DNA of 64,000 nucleotides, taken from Shewanella canadensis (GTDB lineage Bacteria > Pseudomonadota > Gammaproteobacteria > Enterobacterales > Shewanellaceae). Where the stretch lies: contig NZ_RXNU01000004.1 in the NCBI RefSeq assembly GCF_003966225.1, positions 310,001 through 374,000 on the forward strand, in the 5' to 3' direction. The notes under the pieces were generated by a model. That model was not told the DNA's origin, made no database searches, and saw only the letters and a program-made list of their open reading frames with translations. Shown here one piece after another: positions 46,516-56,626 of this stretch. Each line of letters begins with the position of its first letter. Position 1 is the stretch's first letter. Made by a program: the position numbers and the translations under genes.

Positions 46516-47706
46516 TTAGTACTTAGCTTGAAGCGTTAGCCATAGCTTATCTGTATCGTTTGAGAAGCCATAACCGGCATCGGCGCCGCTAAAGCTGGCA
46601 TACTTAACACCAACACTGTAGTGCTTAGCGAATGGGTATGTTGCGGCAACGCCCCACTCTTTACCCATGTCGATGTCGCCGTAGTCAGATTCGAACTTGT
46701 GGTATTTGGCCAGTAACTTAAGACCTGCAAGTTTTGCAGTTAAGATAACATGCGTATCTACAATACCATTTTCCCAGTTACCCTTGCCGCCGAATAGGAA
46801 CTTATCGGTCCAACCGTTGAAGGCATGTAGGGTTGCCAGCGGAGTGATAAAGCCGGCTGCGCCGTCATCAGATCCCAGTACTTCGTAGCCAACTTTAGCG
46901 CCGAATGCATCGAAACCAATTCCTGCGCCTAACTTGTAGTAGTTTGCAGTATATTTAGTTGGGTTATCCCCGCCTTCAGACTGCTGGGCATATTCAGCTT
47001 CATAGCTAAGCTTAATCGCGTCCAGCTTCAGCTTTCCTGTTGCACGAACACCATAGGTATCGGTAGAGAAAGCAGCAACGTTGCTGTTATCAATCAGGTA
47101 TGCGTAACCTGTGATATTGGCAATATCACCCGCTTTATAGTTCAGGTTGAGTAGGCTAGTTTCGTTTGTGTGCGACTCTTTACCTGAACCTTCAGGGAAG
47201 ATGCGGTTTACATTATTCACATATGAGTAGTAAGCCGTTAAATTTTCAATCGCAGTATTTTTTACCGAGAATGCATCGTAAGTTTGTTCATTCTGACGGA
47301 AGCCTACACCACCAACGAAACGTTGGTTGTCCAGCAGGATACGCTGACGACCATATTTCAATAGTGTTTCTGCAGGCGCCTTATAACCAATGAAGGCTTG
47401 GTTAATTTGTGTGTACTCATAATCGGCAATGAGTGGCTCATTGTCGGTTGAGCGAACATCGTCAACTTCTGCTAGCGCGAAGAAATTGTAGATATCGCCC
47501 GTCTTGTAATTTAAACGAGTACGGATTGTTGTTTGGTCTTGTTTATCAACAGTATCGACATCGGCTTGTTCGAAACGTAAACGGAATTGAACTTTAACAG
47601 CAGAGTCATCAATAAATGCTTTCTTTAGTGGGTCAACAGTGTCAGCTGCGACAGCGGAAGAAGCTAAACCAGCTATGATTGCTAGGGTAAGTGCACGAAC
47701 TTTCAT
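46516..47706 (-). CDS. Outer-membrane porin
   Basis: A 396-residue porin-like barrel with signal peptide MKVRALTLAIIAGLASSAVA (cleavage after Ala20) and beta-strand pattern ending in aromatic residues (DKLWLTLQAKY). The ATG at 47706 is chosen since AAAGGA lies seven bases upstream; the in-frame ATG at 47727 lacks a site. Repeated aromatic/Gly strands such as VGVKYASFSGADAGYGF fit the OprD-like general porins of Shewanella. Substrate not known. Candidate Crp/EtrA site at 47832-47845. Confidence 0.85.
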   Translation of the reverse strand: MKVRALTLAIIAGLASSAVAADTVDPLKKAFIDDSAVKVQFRLRFEQADVDTVDKQDQTTIRTRLNYKTGDIYNFFALAEVDDVRSTDNEPLIADYEYTQINQAFIGYKAPAETLLKYGRQRILLDNQRFVGGVGFRQNEQTYDAFSVKNTAIENLTAYYSYVNNVNRIFPEGSGKESHTNETSLLNLNYKAGDIANITGYAYLIDNSNVAAFSTDTYGVRATGKLKLDAIKLSYEAEYAQQSEGGDNPTKYTANYYKLGAGIGFDAFGAKVGYEVLGSDDGAAGFITPLATLHAFNGWTDKFLFGGKGNWENGIVDTHVILTAKLAGLKLLAKYHKFESDYGDIDMGKEWGVAATYPFAKHYSVGVKYASFSGADAGYGFSNDTDKLWLTLQAKY

Positions 47707-47831
47707 TTTACAGTCCTTTTGTTTCATTATTGTTTCGTCATCATCTCATGAGTGTTATACGCCTTGTTGCACCATGGTTTTCTTGATCTGAAACAAGTCT
47801 GGAGATTTTTTCAGAACTATAGTGGTTAATT

Positions 47832-47845
47832 GTGATTAAGATCAA
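47832..47845 (-). promoter_or_regulatory. Candidate Crp/EtrA dyad upstream of the porin gene
   Basis: GTGATTAAGATCAA has the exact core TGAT-N4-ATCA, about 125 bp upstream of the porin start. Crp or EtrA are possible binders; the 5' flank TTGTGATT favours Crp. Confidence 0.4.
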
Positions 47846-48062
47846 TAGCTTGTACTTACAAAGTGGTACTACTAAAGGGGTATTTTATTAGCTTGTGCTA
47901 AAGTAGTTTCCGGTTAGTTGTTTGGTTTTTGTTGATGCCACTGCCGGCAGCGTAACAAATATCTCTTTTTGCTGACAGGGATCTTTTTTAGAGGTTTTAT
48001 GAATTGGTTACGCGAATAGAGCATCTGCTTTGAATGGTTCAATATGTATAGAAAGATATAAT

Positions 48063-48101
48063 AAAGCCCCTGAACATCCTTGTTATCTGTCAGGGGCTTT
48101 T
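48063..48101 (-). terminator. Terminator of the alkylsulfatase gene
   Basis: AAAGCCCCTGAACA pairs with TGTCAGGGGCTTT. On the minus strand it follows the sulfatase stop by 35 bp and is succeeded by TTTATTATATC. Confidence 0.8.
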
Positions 48102-48135
48102 GGGGATAGGTGACACTTAATTAAAGAGGCTTCAG

Positions 48136-50121
48136 TTAGTGAGCTTTCAGAGGCACAATTTCGAATTCGCTGTCAAATTCGACTAAGGTTGACGCAATTT
48201 TGTTAAAGGCTTCTTTGTCACCTGCCATCTTCGCCTTACCTTGGTCTAACAGCGCTTTTATCTTCTCTTTTCCCAATAAGATGCGAGTGATATCGGCTTG
48301 GTTGACGGTTAGTGTAGCATCCGCTTTCTTAGCCTGACTCACCTCGATGTTGCTCAGATTGCCGTTACTCATCTCGATATAGAGTATTTTATTATTGTCC
48401 GGAGTGACTATGTTCATGGTTATTAGTCCAAGTTCGGCAGCTTTCAGGCTATCGACTTTTACGGCTAAGAAGTCAAACAGGGTTGGCAGATCCATTTCGC
48501 TGATGACATCGGCTGAAGCCGTTTTTGGAGTGCCTGGTTGAATACCGACTCTTAGCTCTTGAGCGCCAGTCAGATAGATATTTCTCCAACCCGCTCCCTC
48601 GGCTTGATACCCTAACTGCTCATAGGTATCGGCAAGGAGTTGACGCGCACTTTGGTTACCGGGATCGGCCATCACAACCTTGTTGAGTGCAGTGGCGACG
48701 AAACGGTACTCCCCTTGAGCAAAATCGGCCTGGGCTTTAGTCATAACGGTCTCTGCACCACCCATATATTCGACAAATTTCACCGCTTCCGGATGAGTCG
48801 GGAGGGGATTTAGGTTAGCCGGGTTCATATCAAAGTATCCCAGGTACATGTTGTACACCGCTTTCGCGTTGTGGCTGTATGTGCCGTGGTAGCCATTGGT
48901 ATGCCATGCCTTGAAGATTGACTCAGGGATAACCTCTTGGATCGCATCACCTATGTCTTGAATCGTTACCCCCTGATTGGCCAGACGAAGCGTTTGATTA
49001 TGAACGAAACCATAGTTATCACGTTGTAGCCTGAGGAAATCATTGATCTCTTTATTTCCCCATATCGGAGCCGAGTGAGAGGCAAACAGGGTCTGAACTT
49101 CACCGCCGAAGGCATTGATCATCTCATTGATATCTTTCGACCATTTCTGGGAGTCACGGACTTTAGCACCGCGTAGGGTATAGACGTTGTGCATGCCCTG
49201 ATAAGTGAGCTCTGCTGTCCATAGCGCCTTCATCGAAGGGATATAGGTGATCATCTCTGATGCCCCTTCGGTGCCAGAGGCATCCATAAAGATCATCTCC
49301 AGGCCATCTATGGTCAATGTTTCCCATTTTCCGTCGCCATTGAGGGTGTAATCGGGTTTAACATAAGTGATCTCACCTTTTGATATGCCCTTCCCGAGCG
49401 CCGCATCGACGATGCCGTGGTTATGCTTACCCAGTGTAGCACCATATTGATAGGCGGCTCGACGGCTCATGGCGTTGCCGGCTAGCACGTTTTCATCGAC
49501 GATCTCTTTAGTGATGTTGTCTGATCCATACACTTTGACATCGGGATAGAGCTCCTGCACGCCACGAGCGCCGCCGAAGTGATCGGCATGGCTGTGAGAA
49601 TAGATCATCGCCACAACGGGGAGTTCGCCGTCTTTGGGAAGATTTTTCATGGCAAACTCAAGAGATAGCTTTGCCGCTTCCTTTGTTAGCAATACATCGT
49701 AGGCTATCCAGCCGTTCTCACTGCGGATCAAGGTCAAATTCGAGAGATCGGTACCACGCACCTGATAGATGCCGTCACGGACCTTATATAGGCCATTTGC
49801 CACCATGTTGAGTTGTGCCTGACGATGTAAAGATGGGTTGATCGAATCCGGAGCTTTATCGGTGAGATATTCGAACTCAGATCGCATGATGGCTGCTGTT
49901 TTCTCGTCAAGCTCGGCTATCAGGTTTTTGGAAGATTGATCAAACGCTGCTTTATCGGCGAAGTTCAGCGTCTTAGCCATCGCCTTATTGGCACTGGCTG
50001 TGTGCTGGGTTGCATCTTTACCTTCATAGCTTACGCTGATGTGATCATGTTCATGTTGAGCTGCGATAGTGTTGAAAGAAAAGCAGGTCATGATCGATAT
50101 GGCAATAAGTGATTTTTTCAT
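48136..50121 (-). CDS. Alkylsulfatase (SdsA-type metallo-beta-lactamase hydrolase)
   Basis: A 661-residue secreted enzyme that hydrolyses linear alkyl sulfates such as SDS. Signal peptide MKKSLIAISIMTCFSFNTIAA, the metallo-beta-lactamase zinc motif HSHADHFGG near residue 175, a central dimerisation part and a C-terminal SCP2-like domain (from about residue 535, with ILLGKEKIKALLDQGKAKMAGD). ATG 50121 has AAGGA eight bases upstream; the first in-frame ATG at 50139 has none. Divergent from a LysR gene that may regulate it. Type III alkylsulfatase assignment is firm; substrate is not. Confidence 0.92.
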   Translation of the reverse strand: MKKSLIAISIMTCFSFNTIAAQHEHDHISVSYEGKDATQHTASANKAMAKTLNFADKAAFDQSSKNLIAELDEKTAAIMRSEFEYLTDKAPDSINPSLHRQAQLNMVANGLYKVRDGIYQVRGTDLSNLTLIRSENGWIAYDVLLTKEAAKLSLEFAMKNLPKDGELPVVAMIYSHSHADHFGGARGVQELYPDVKVYGSDNITKEIVDENVLAGNAMSRRAAYQYGATLGKHNHGIVDAALGKGISKGEITYVKPDYTLNGDGKWETLTIDGLEMIFMDASGTEGASEMITYIPSMKALWTAELTYQGMHNVYTLRGAKVRDSQKWSKDINEMINAFGGEVQTLFASHSAPIWGNKEINDFLRLQRDNYGFVHNQTLRLANQGVTIQDIGDAIQEVIPESIFKAWHTNGYHGTYSHNAKAVYNMYLGYFDMNPANLNPLPTHPEAVKFVEYMGGAETVMTKAQADFAQGEYRFVATALNKVVMADPGNQSARQLLADTYEQLGYQAEGAGWRNIYLTGAQELRVGIQPGTPKTASADVISEMDLPTLFDFLAVKVDSLKAAELGLITMNIVTPDNNKILYIEMSNGNLSNIEVSQAKKADATLTVNQADITRILLGKEKIKALLDQGKAKMAGDKEAFNKIASTLVEFDSEFEIVPLKAH

Positions 50122-50286
50122 AATATGTATCCTTATCAAGGTAAGTTGATGTCAGCGGCCTATCAAGGCTACTGCAATATTTCTAACTGATGGAGCAAGT
50201 TTAACCAGCTTGAATTGATAAATAATTAGGGCTAACTTGAAAGGTAGTATTTATAATATAAATATTACAGGGGGGCGTCATACTTA

Positions 50287-51234
50287 ATGACCAAGAATGT
50301 GGAGTTTGCATTGTCACAACAAAAACAGTTTGATCTCAACCTTTTACGTGTGTTTGCTACGGTATGTAGAACCGCATCTTTCAGCCGTGCAGCCGAAGAA
50401 CTCGATCTCACTCAATCTTCGGTGAGTAATGCGATTGCTCGTCTAAAGCGTACCGTTGGTGAGGAGTTGTTTATTCGTGTTGGCAGAGGGATAAAGCCTA
50501 CTGCTGCGGCAGTAAGCCTTTATCAGCAGTTTGAAAATCCACTCTCGAGTATCGAGCAGACGCTTTTAGGGCTAGATAAGTTTGACCCCCTGTCTAGTCA
50601 ACGAACCTTTCATGTCTATGCCAATGAAACCATGATTGGTTTATTGCATCGAACGGTAGAACAGCGGCTGAATTCAACGGGTATTAAACTTATATTTCGA
50701 GAGACGCCGGTTCAGGAGCAACAGTTACAGTTAGATCTGCAACTTGAGAGGGTAGATTTAGCGATAGATATGATTAAACCCGATTTGGCCTCTTTTACTA
50801 GCCAAGAGGTTATGACTGATAAGCTTGTTTGTGTTGTCAGAAAAGATCATCCGAGGATCTCGGGCTCGATTAGCCGTGAGCAATACTTTGCAGAGAAACA
50901 TATCATTCTCAATATGAAGCGGGGGAATTTGAGTGTAGTGGATTTTCTTACCGATGAGGTGTTGCCTGCAAGGGCGGTGTATTCAGAGCAAGCTTCGATA
51001 CTTGCCATGCTGGCGACAGCGTCAAAGAGTGATGCAATCACTCTAGCTTCTTACTCTTATGCTAAGGAGTATGCTGAGCTATTTGGCTTACAAGTGCTGT
51101 CATTACCAATGAATGTAAACCCTATTAAATATCATATGGTGTGGAGCAGTAAGCTAAGCCGAAGCCCTGCCAATATTTGGTTAAGAAGTACACTGTTGAG
51201 CTTGATAGAGTCGAGGGAAACAATATCTCATTGA
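50287..51234 (+). CDS. LysR-family transcriptional regulator
   Basis: A 315-residue LysR protein with HTH FDLNLLRVFATVCRTASFSR and LTQSSVSNAIARLK. Effector domain follows to the end. It is divergent from the alkylsulfatase gene (165 bp between starts), the usual position of a LysR activator of its neighbour. A paralogous LysR gene follows after 81 bp. Confidence 0.9.
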   Translation: MTKNVEFALSQQKQFDLNLLRVFATVCRTASFSRAAEELDLTQSSVSNAIARLKRTVGEELFIRVGRGIKPTAAAVSLYQQFENPLSSIEQTLLGLDKFDPLSSQRTFHVYANETMIGLLHRTVEQRLNSTGIKLIFRETPVQEQQLQLDLQLERVDLAIDMIKPDLASFTSQEVMTDKLVCVVRKDHPRISGSISREQYFAEKHIILNMKRGNLSVVDFLTDEVLPARAVYSEQASILAMLATASKSDAITLASYSYAKEYAELFGLQVLSLPMNVNPIKYHMVWSSKLSRSPANIWLRSTLLSLIESRETISH

Positions 51235-51315
51235 AAAGTGGAGCTATGTTAGGGTAAATCTAGTCATCCTGGCTATAAAGATATACTTAAACCAAGTACT
51301 CGGAGGGGGATGTAA

Positions 51316-52239
51316 ATGGCGCAACACAAGCAATTCGATGTGAATCTTTTAAGAGTCTTCTTAGCGGTATGCCGTACAGGCTCGTATACCTTAGCCGCGG
51401 ATGAGTTAGATTTGACCCAACCCTCTGTGAGTAATGCCATCACGCGCTTTAACGCCGTTATTGGAGAGGATCTATTTGTTCGTTCAGGTCGTAATATTAA
51501 GCCCACGGCTATGGCTAATTATCTCTATGAGCAACTTAATGACTCATTTACTAATATTGAGCAAACTATTTCAGGTTTAGAGGAGTTTGATCCTAAAACT
51601 TCAGAGCGCCAGTTTGTTATTTTTGCAGGGGATGTGGTTACGCATTTTTTACAGCCAGCGCTAGATAAAATGATCAAAGAGCTTCCTATAGAGATCGTTT
51701 TTCGAGAACCACCAGATCATGATGCAGACATCATGGATAAACTCTATATGGAGCAAGCAGATCTAGCCCTTGATATGCAACTTCCCATAGATTTCAGATT
51801 CGAAAAAAAACTGATCATGAGCGAAAAACCTATGTGTGTTTTGAGAAAAAATCATCCTCGTATTGGAGATGAAATCTCTTGGGATGAGTATTTTAATGAA
51901 AGACATGTTGTGATAAAAATGAGGCGCTTCAATCTAGCTGCTGTTGATCTATTGACCGATGAAGTGTTGCCCCAACGAAAGGTGCATAGCACTAAGTCTT
52001 CTTTATTAACCGCTTTTGATTCGCTCTCATCAAGTGACAGTATTTGCATCAGTCCCAAGCGATATGCAGAGGAGTATCTTGAGATGTTTAACTTAAGATT
52101 AATTAAACCACCCTTTAAAATACGCAATATAGATATCGAAATGGTTTGGAAATCAAAACACAACAAAAATCCAGCCCATATTTGGCTTAGAGGACAGATT
52201 GGCAAACTTGTCGAGCTCAAGTTTAATGAGCATGGCTAA
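51316..52239 (+). CDS. LysR-family transcriptional regulator (paralogue)
   Basis: A 307-residue regulator paralogous to the preceding one: FDVNLLRVFLAVCRTGSYTL and LTQPSVSNAITRF align with its neighbour's HTH, and the order VVDFLTDEVLP / AVDLLTDEVLP in the effector domains is shared. GGAGGGGG lies just upstream of the ATG. Tandem duplication followed by divergence is the simplest explanation. Confidence 0.9.
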   Translation: MAQHKQFDVNLLRVFLAVCRTGSYTLAADELDLTQPSVSNAITRFNAVIGEDLFVRSGRNIKPTAMANYLYEQLNDSFTNIEQTISGLEEFDPKTSERQFVIFAGDVVTHFLQPALDKMIKELPIEIVFREPPDHDADIMDKLYMEQADLALDMQLPIDFRFEKKLIMSEKPMCVLRKNHPRIGDEISWDEYFNERHVVIKMRRFNLAAVDLLTDEVLPQRKVHSTKSSLLTAFDSLSSSDSICISPKRYAEEYLEMFNLRLIKPPFKIRNIDIEMVWKSKHNKNPAHIWLRGQIGKLVELKFNEHG

Positions 52240-52491
52240 TGACCTTAGTTTAGCTTTAACTAGGCTTATCCCCTAAATGGTTTTGTTCGAGATCTGTGCG
52301 GGGCTTTTGAACAAGCCGCTAATTCATAGGCCATGTGAATGTGTTAACACTATCTGGCGATAATTATCTTATGTGAACTCATCGTTAATATGAACATATT
52401 GAATATCACTTTGAATTGTTCGGAGTGAGAGTATTCATTTTTGGTTTGAGCATATTGCTTGCCATTTTTTATATTTTTGAGAGAACACATT

Positions 52492-53160
52492 ATGAACCCT
52501 ACAAAGACCACACTTGCTAGCGCGATACTTTCTGTTTTTTTTCTGTCGGCTTGTAGCTCTACATCTACGGTAAAAGACAACACAGATCCAGATTTTTCAA
52601 ATCCAGGTCTAGAGCTACCCATTGAGATCCCTGCAACGCCACATAATCCTATCGAAACCAGCCCTGATAATGACTTACCTGAAACAGATCCAGGCTTTAA
52701 TCTACCTGATTTTGGTGATACTCCAGATTGGGGGGCGGATAAAGAGCGTCCCGATGTGGGTGATAAGCCTGCCGATAACTCTCCAGAGTTTGATGACGAT
52801 GGTGGCTGGACAAATGACAGTAAGCCGAAACCTGATGTAAACCCTTATGAGCTCGTTATTAACGAAGAGGATGGTCAGGCTTATATCTATCGTAAAGAAG
52901 ACGGTATGACCATGGCTATCATTGAGCCCAATGGTGACGGCACTTACACGGTACGAGATGGTGCGATGTCAGGGGATAATACCTATGTTATCTTCCAACA
53001 AGATGGTCAGCTCCGCATTGATTGGGACAAGTCAGTGATTGATGCTGGCTGGGGCATTGAAAAACCGGCTAAAAGTGAGCGTCTAACTCAAGACCAGCGA
53101 GAGAATATTAAATCGACAATGCACAACTTCAAATTAAAGAGTCAGCTTAAAAAGCGTTAG
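52492..53160 (+). CDS. Unknown lipoprotein with Pro/Asp-rich linker
   Basis: A 222-residue lipoprotein: signal ends in the lipobox LSAC with Cys20 or nearby. It is followed by a long Pro/Asp/Asn-rich disordered segment (about residues 25-115) and a small C-terminal domain with GQAYIYRKEDGMTMAIIEP. ATG 52492 is chosen over the upstream in-frame start because the signal peptide begins there. It precedes a small barrel protein gene by 107 bp. Function unknown. Confidence 0.75.
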   Translation: MNPTKTTLASAILSVFFLSACSSTSTVKDNTDPDFSNPGLELPIEIPATPHNPIETSPDNDLPETDPGFNLPDFGDTPDWGADKERPDVGDKPADNSPEFDDDGGWTNDSKPKPDVNPYELVINEEDGQAYIYRKEDGMTMAIIEPNGDGTYTVRDGAMSGDNTYVIFQQDGQLRIDWDKSVIDAGWGIEKPAKSERLTQDQRENIKSTMHNFKLKSQLKKR

Positions 53161-53267
53161 TCATTATATTTATAAGTAGGGGTAATGAGTCATTACTTCC
53201 TCTTATTCGAGACATATCCGACTTCTTTCTGGAGTCGGTATATTCATATTTATGTATCGAGAGCCAG

Positions 53268-54050
53268 ATGAATAAGCTGTTAACTTATGCTACTTTCACT
53301 TATGCGACACTCATTTCTACTACTGTTTCTGCCACTTCCATTGCCAATGATATCGAACTCATTTTCCCTCCTAAAGGTATTAGCATAGAGCAAGGATCTG
53401 AAAGTGAGCCTTTATATAAATCTGTCGGCTTAGATGTGAAAATTCATGATGGTGCAGCCGTTTACACACTAAATGGAAGTTTCGATATTGGTGATACTTG
53501 GCGTGTATTTGGTGAGTATGACAGTAATGAATTTTGGGAAGCGGGTGTGGGGAAAAGCTTCTATAACACATTTATGTTTACTGAATTGACTGCCAAAGTT
53601 AATCGCACCGGCTACAGTGCAGGTATTTTTGCTGGTATTCCTGTGAGCGAAACGGTCACCTTGATGGCTGATGCTAATTACAACTGGTATACCGATGAGT
53701 TCAGATTTGGATTTAATCTCGGTGATGATCACCAAGGCGAGCTAGGTATTATGCCATCAGATACTGTCGATATAATGCTTGGAGCGTCTTGGAGTGCCAA
53801 TGAACGATTGAATATTAGCTATAGCTACAACCATGTTTATGATACTCGTGGGGGGACTAGCTGGGTAACGGTTTCTGGGCTTGATGTCGATAGGCAGTGT
53901 TTCTTAGATATCAATTGCAATAAGGGCAATTTTAACTATCACGATATTACTCTGACAACTCAGGTGTGGAGATTCTCTCCTTATTTTACCTATACGTATT
54001 TTGCTGATAGAGAAAACGTCTATGAGTTTGGTCTTTCATTTAAGTGGTAG
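53268..54050 (+). CDS. Outer-membrane beta-barrel protein of unknown function
   Basis: A 260-residue protein with signal peptide (cleavage after TVSATS or ISTTVSA, about residue 22) and about eight to ten amphipathic strands, ending in FGLSFKW, the C-terminal aromatic typical for barrel insertion. The pattern YSAGIFAGIPVSETVTLMAD and LNISYSYNHVYDT shows alternating residues. Two cysteines (CFLDINC) may form a loop disulfide. It follows the lipoprotein gene and could be co-transcribed. Confidence 0.75.
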   Translation: MNKLLTYATFTYATLISTTVSATSIANDIELIFPPKGISIEQGSESEPLYKSVGLDVKIHDGAAVYTLNGSFDIGDTWRVFGEYDSNEFWEAGVGKSFYNTFMFTELTAKVNRTGYSAGIFAGIPVSETVTLMADANYNWYTDEFRFGFNLGDDHQGELGIMPSDTVDIMLGASWSANERLNISYSYNHVYDTRGGTSWVTVSGLDVDRQCFLDINCNKGNFNYHDITLTTQVWRFSPYFTYTYFADRENVYEFGLSFKW

Positions 54051-54184
54051 TTGAACATTTTCGAGATCTAGCGTTTTAAGTCCAAAGAGCAGGGCGGTAT
54101 AAAATTATAGAGCAGACAAAGAGCTGCAAAGCTCTCATATTATCTCTAGTGGTTTTTTGTTGATTACTAGGGATTTTTTTATAA

Positions 54185-54212
54185 AAAAAGATGAGGCATC
54201 GCTCATCTTTTT
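54185..54212. terminator. Bidirectional terminator between barrel gene and queF
   Basis: AAAAAGATGAG and CTCATCTTTTT form a perfect 11-bp stem with loop GCATCG, giving a T-run on both strands between convergent genes. Confidence 0.92.
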
Positions 54213-54243
54213 AGTCGTTAACCAGATGTTTGCTTAACGTAAA

Positions 54244-55101
54244 CTACTGTCTAGCTAGACGGTGGTTCTCTGGTGGATTCTCAAAGTCACTGCGATAGGG
54301 GTTGATGTCCAATCCGCCGCGGCGGGTATAACGTGCGTATACCGTTAATTTTGCACAGTTACAGAAGCGTTTCAGATCCACAAAAATTCGTTCTATACAC
54401 TGTTCGTGGAACTCATTATGTTGGCGGAATGAGATAAGATAACGCAGTAGTTTCTCACGATCTATCTTAGGTCCCTGATACCGGATCATCACACTTCCCC
54501 AGTCAGGCTGAGAGGTGATGAGACAGTTAGATTTGAGCAGGTTCGAGTTGAGCGTCTCCGCAACTACAGCCTTGTCATCCGTGCTGTCATGCAAATACTC
54601 GGGGTTAAAACTGTAATCGTTGACTTCAATGTCGAGATCATCAATACAGGTTCCGGGTAGCTCAACGACACGCTGAGTGGAAAACTGTTTTGGCTCGAGT
54701 ACTCTGACTAAAACCTCACCTTCAGCACATCGGCTCAAGTCATCAGCCAGCGTGGTTTGAAGCTGGTCTATGCTGTCAAATTTAGTTTGGTTAAAGGTGT
54801 TAAGGTAAAGCTTGAATGATTTAGATTCGATCAAGTTCTGACTGTCATAACTTAGATGAAACTCCGCTATCGCAACCATAGGTTTGCCTTTGGCATTGAG
54901 CCATGACAATTCGTAACCCGTCCAGATATCGGTTCCATGAAAAGGGAGCGTTTCATTTAGACCAATAGCATCACGGTTAAGTTTACGGGGGACCCCTTGT
55001 AGCAGAGATGCATCGTACTCAGCCTGATAGCCTGTCGCTTTACCAAGCGTTAGTTCAGAGAGAGCTTCTGCACCAGTATAAGGATCATGAACTTGTGTCA
55101 T
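54244..55101 (-). CDS. queF: NADPH-dependent 7-cyano-7-deazaguanine reductase QueF
   Basis: A 285-residue enzyme that reduces preQ0 to preQ1 in queuosine biosynthesis. The long (YqcD-type) form: [20 protein letters not shown], the Cys in [16 protein letters not shown] that forms the thioimide, and [13 protein letters not shown] in the T-fold domain. It aligns nearly end to end with E. coli QueF. ATG 55101 is chosen from the family's usual MTQxHDPY start; ATG 55116 would add five residues. Divergent from syd, as in E. coli. Confidence 0.97.
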   Translation of the reverse strand: MTQVHDPYTGAEALSELTLGKATGYQAEYDASLLQGVPRKLNRDAIGLNETLPFHGTDIWTGYELSWLNAKGKPMVAIAEFHLSYDSQNLIESKSFKLYLNTFNQTKFDSIDQLQTTLADDLSRCAEGEVLVRVLEPKQFSTQRVVELPGTCIDDLDIEVNDYSFNPEYLHDSTDDKAVVAETLNSNLLKSNCLITSQPDWGSVMIRYQGPKIDREKLLRYLISFRQHNEFHEQCIERIFVDLKRFCNCAKLTVYARYTRRGGLDINPYRSDFENPPENHRLARQ

Positions 55102-55161
55102 CAATAGGTTTTCCATGTCAAAATAGCCCTACATTATACTTAAATTTTGGGCATCTGCTAA

Positions 55162-55815
55162 GTGTCTTCTTTACCTGCATTAGATAATTTTTTTAAAATA
55201 TATCACCAAGCTTACTTAGAACAGCTAGGTGAATCTCCTCGGTATTATCCCCAAGGTGAAGATTCTGTCTGTATCGAGGGGGAGTTTGATGCCAGCTCGA
55301 GTCTCGATGATACGGTAATGTGGCGGCCGGTAAAAAGGCAAGAAAGCGGCTCTTTTCACAATGTCGACAGGGCTCTGGAGATCACTTTACGAACAGAAAT
55401 CAATGCTTTTTTTGGTGAATATTTTTCGGCACCTCTGATATTTAACTCCAAGTGGGGAGAGGGCGAGTTATTACAAGTCTGGAACGAAACTGATTTTGAG
55501 TATTTGCAGCAGAATATGATTGGTCATCTGATGATGAAGCGTAAGCTGAAACAAGCGCCAACCTGGTTTATTGGAGTGTTGGGTGATGGCGATAGGATGC
55601 TAACCGTCGATAATAGTGATGGCAGTGTATGGGTTGAGATACCGGGTGATGAGCCCTGTGAAAAACTAAGTGACAGTTTGGATGAGTTTATTGCCTCTTT
55701 AACACCGAGAGTGGCTCCGCCTGAGCTTCATATAGAGGAGTCTATGCCTGAGCTTGATCATCCGGGGATCTGGCAGCGTATCAAGTTGATGTGGCGTAAT
55801 TTAAGAGGTCATTAG
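55162..55815 (+). CDS. syd: SecY-interacting protein Syd
   Basis: A 217-residue soluble, acidic protein that binds SecY at the cytoplasmic face and checks the translocon. Matches the Syd family over its length, with [20 protein letters not shown] and [17 protein letters not shown]. The start is GTG at 55162. Adjacent divergent queF and the yqcC-truC-yqcA genes further down reproduce the E. coli syd neighbourhood. A CTAG-rich stretch follows the stop. Confidence 0.95.
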   Translation: MSSLPALDNFFKIYHQAYLEQLGESPRYYPQGEDSVCIEGEFDASSSLDDTVMWRPVKRQESGSFHNVDRALEITLRTEINAFFGEYFSAPLIFNSKWGEGELLQVWNETDFEYLQQNMIGHLMMKRKLKQAPTWFIGVLGDGDRMLTVDNSDGSVWVEIPGDEPCEKLSDSLDEFIASLTPRVAPPELHIEESMPELDHPGIWQRIKLMWRNLRGH

Positions 55816-55852
55816 ATCCTAGGAGCTAGGTCCTAGAATCTAGCACCTTCTT

Positions 55853-56626
55853 TTAAAGATGATCCCAAGAGATATTTGAGACAATCCTGCAATCGTCACA
55901 ACGGAAATGAAACATATCCAGAAGTGGTTCGTCGAGTAACCAGTCTTTATTTCCGCAACGTGGACAAGGGCGCGCTTTTTCTGAAGCCAGGTTATCTCCG
56001 CCAACGCGATAGAGGTAGTAGTAGGTCGGAATTTTTGTCAGATATTCAATTCGACCTCTTAAATCCCAACCGCGACGAAATAGATCGCTTTTCGGTGATG
56101 TTAGCTCCTCCAACGCCGCAAATTCGGCTTTTGTGGCTGCAGCCATCTGCAATTCATCGCAGGCTTGCCATTCAGTTTGCCAACGAATAATGCGCTTGTG
56201 ATCACCGTTAAATGTCGCCGGAAGTTGATACAGGGGGATCGGTTGCAGCGTGTCACCATTACGAACCGGAGAGCACATATGCACATAACTCGTGTACAGC
56301 AGCTGCCAACTGGGTGTTTCGGTACTACTTACCTCTGAATTAATATCTTGCCCGATATACTTTTCTCTTGGAGCCAGAAGTTTAGCTTCCGTTAACTCGC
56401 TCAGAGCACGCTCGACCCAAGGGCTATTGAATCGTTTGGCCAAACTGCTCTTCTCAGGCATAAGGAGCCTGGCTTTAAACTCACCATCATTGAAGGCAAC
56501 GGCGAACTCCCGCCCTAATACTTGACCATTAGCTCGATATGCTTCAAGTAATCCATTGATCGCTTTCTCGGCGGCGGTAATGGTGGTGTTGTCAAAACAT
56601 TCAAATCTTAGCTCAACAACATGCAT
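55853..56626 (-). CDS. Zn-ribbon protein of the DUF2310 family
   Basis: A 257-residue protein with a C-terminal zinc ribbon (CPRCGNKDWLL ... FHFRCDDC, near residues 222-247) and an N-terminal domain conserved in gamma-proteobacteria; family annotated as possibly nucleic-acid binding. It starts in the stop of the next upstream gene (TAATG), so the two are translated together. Confidence 0.88.
   Translation of the reverse strand: MHVVELRFECFDNTTITAAEKAINGLLEAYRANGQVLGREFAVAFNDGEFKARLLMPEKSSLAKRFNSPWVERALSELTEAKLLAPREKYIGQDINSEVSSTETPSWQLLYTSYVHMCSPVRNGDTLQPIPLYQLPATFNGDHKRIIRWQTEWQACDELQMAAATKAEFAALEELTSPKSDLFRRGWDLRGRIEYLTKIPTYYYLYRVGGDNLASEKARPCPRCGNKDWLLDEPLLDMFHFRCDDCRIVSNISWDHL

Larger units (their letters stand above)
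47707..48135. other. Porin promoter region and sulfatase terminator
   Basis: 429 bp with no gene. It contains the porin promoter with a candidate Crp/EtrA dyad at 47832-47845 and, at the other end, the terminator of the alkylsulfatase gene. Nothing else is visible. Confidence 0.55.
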
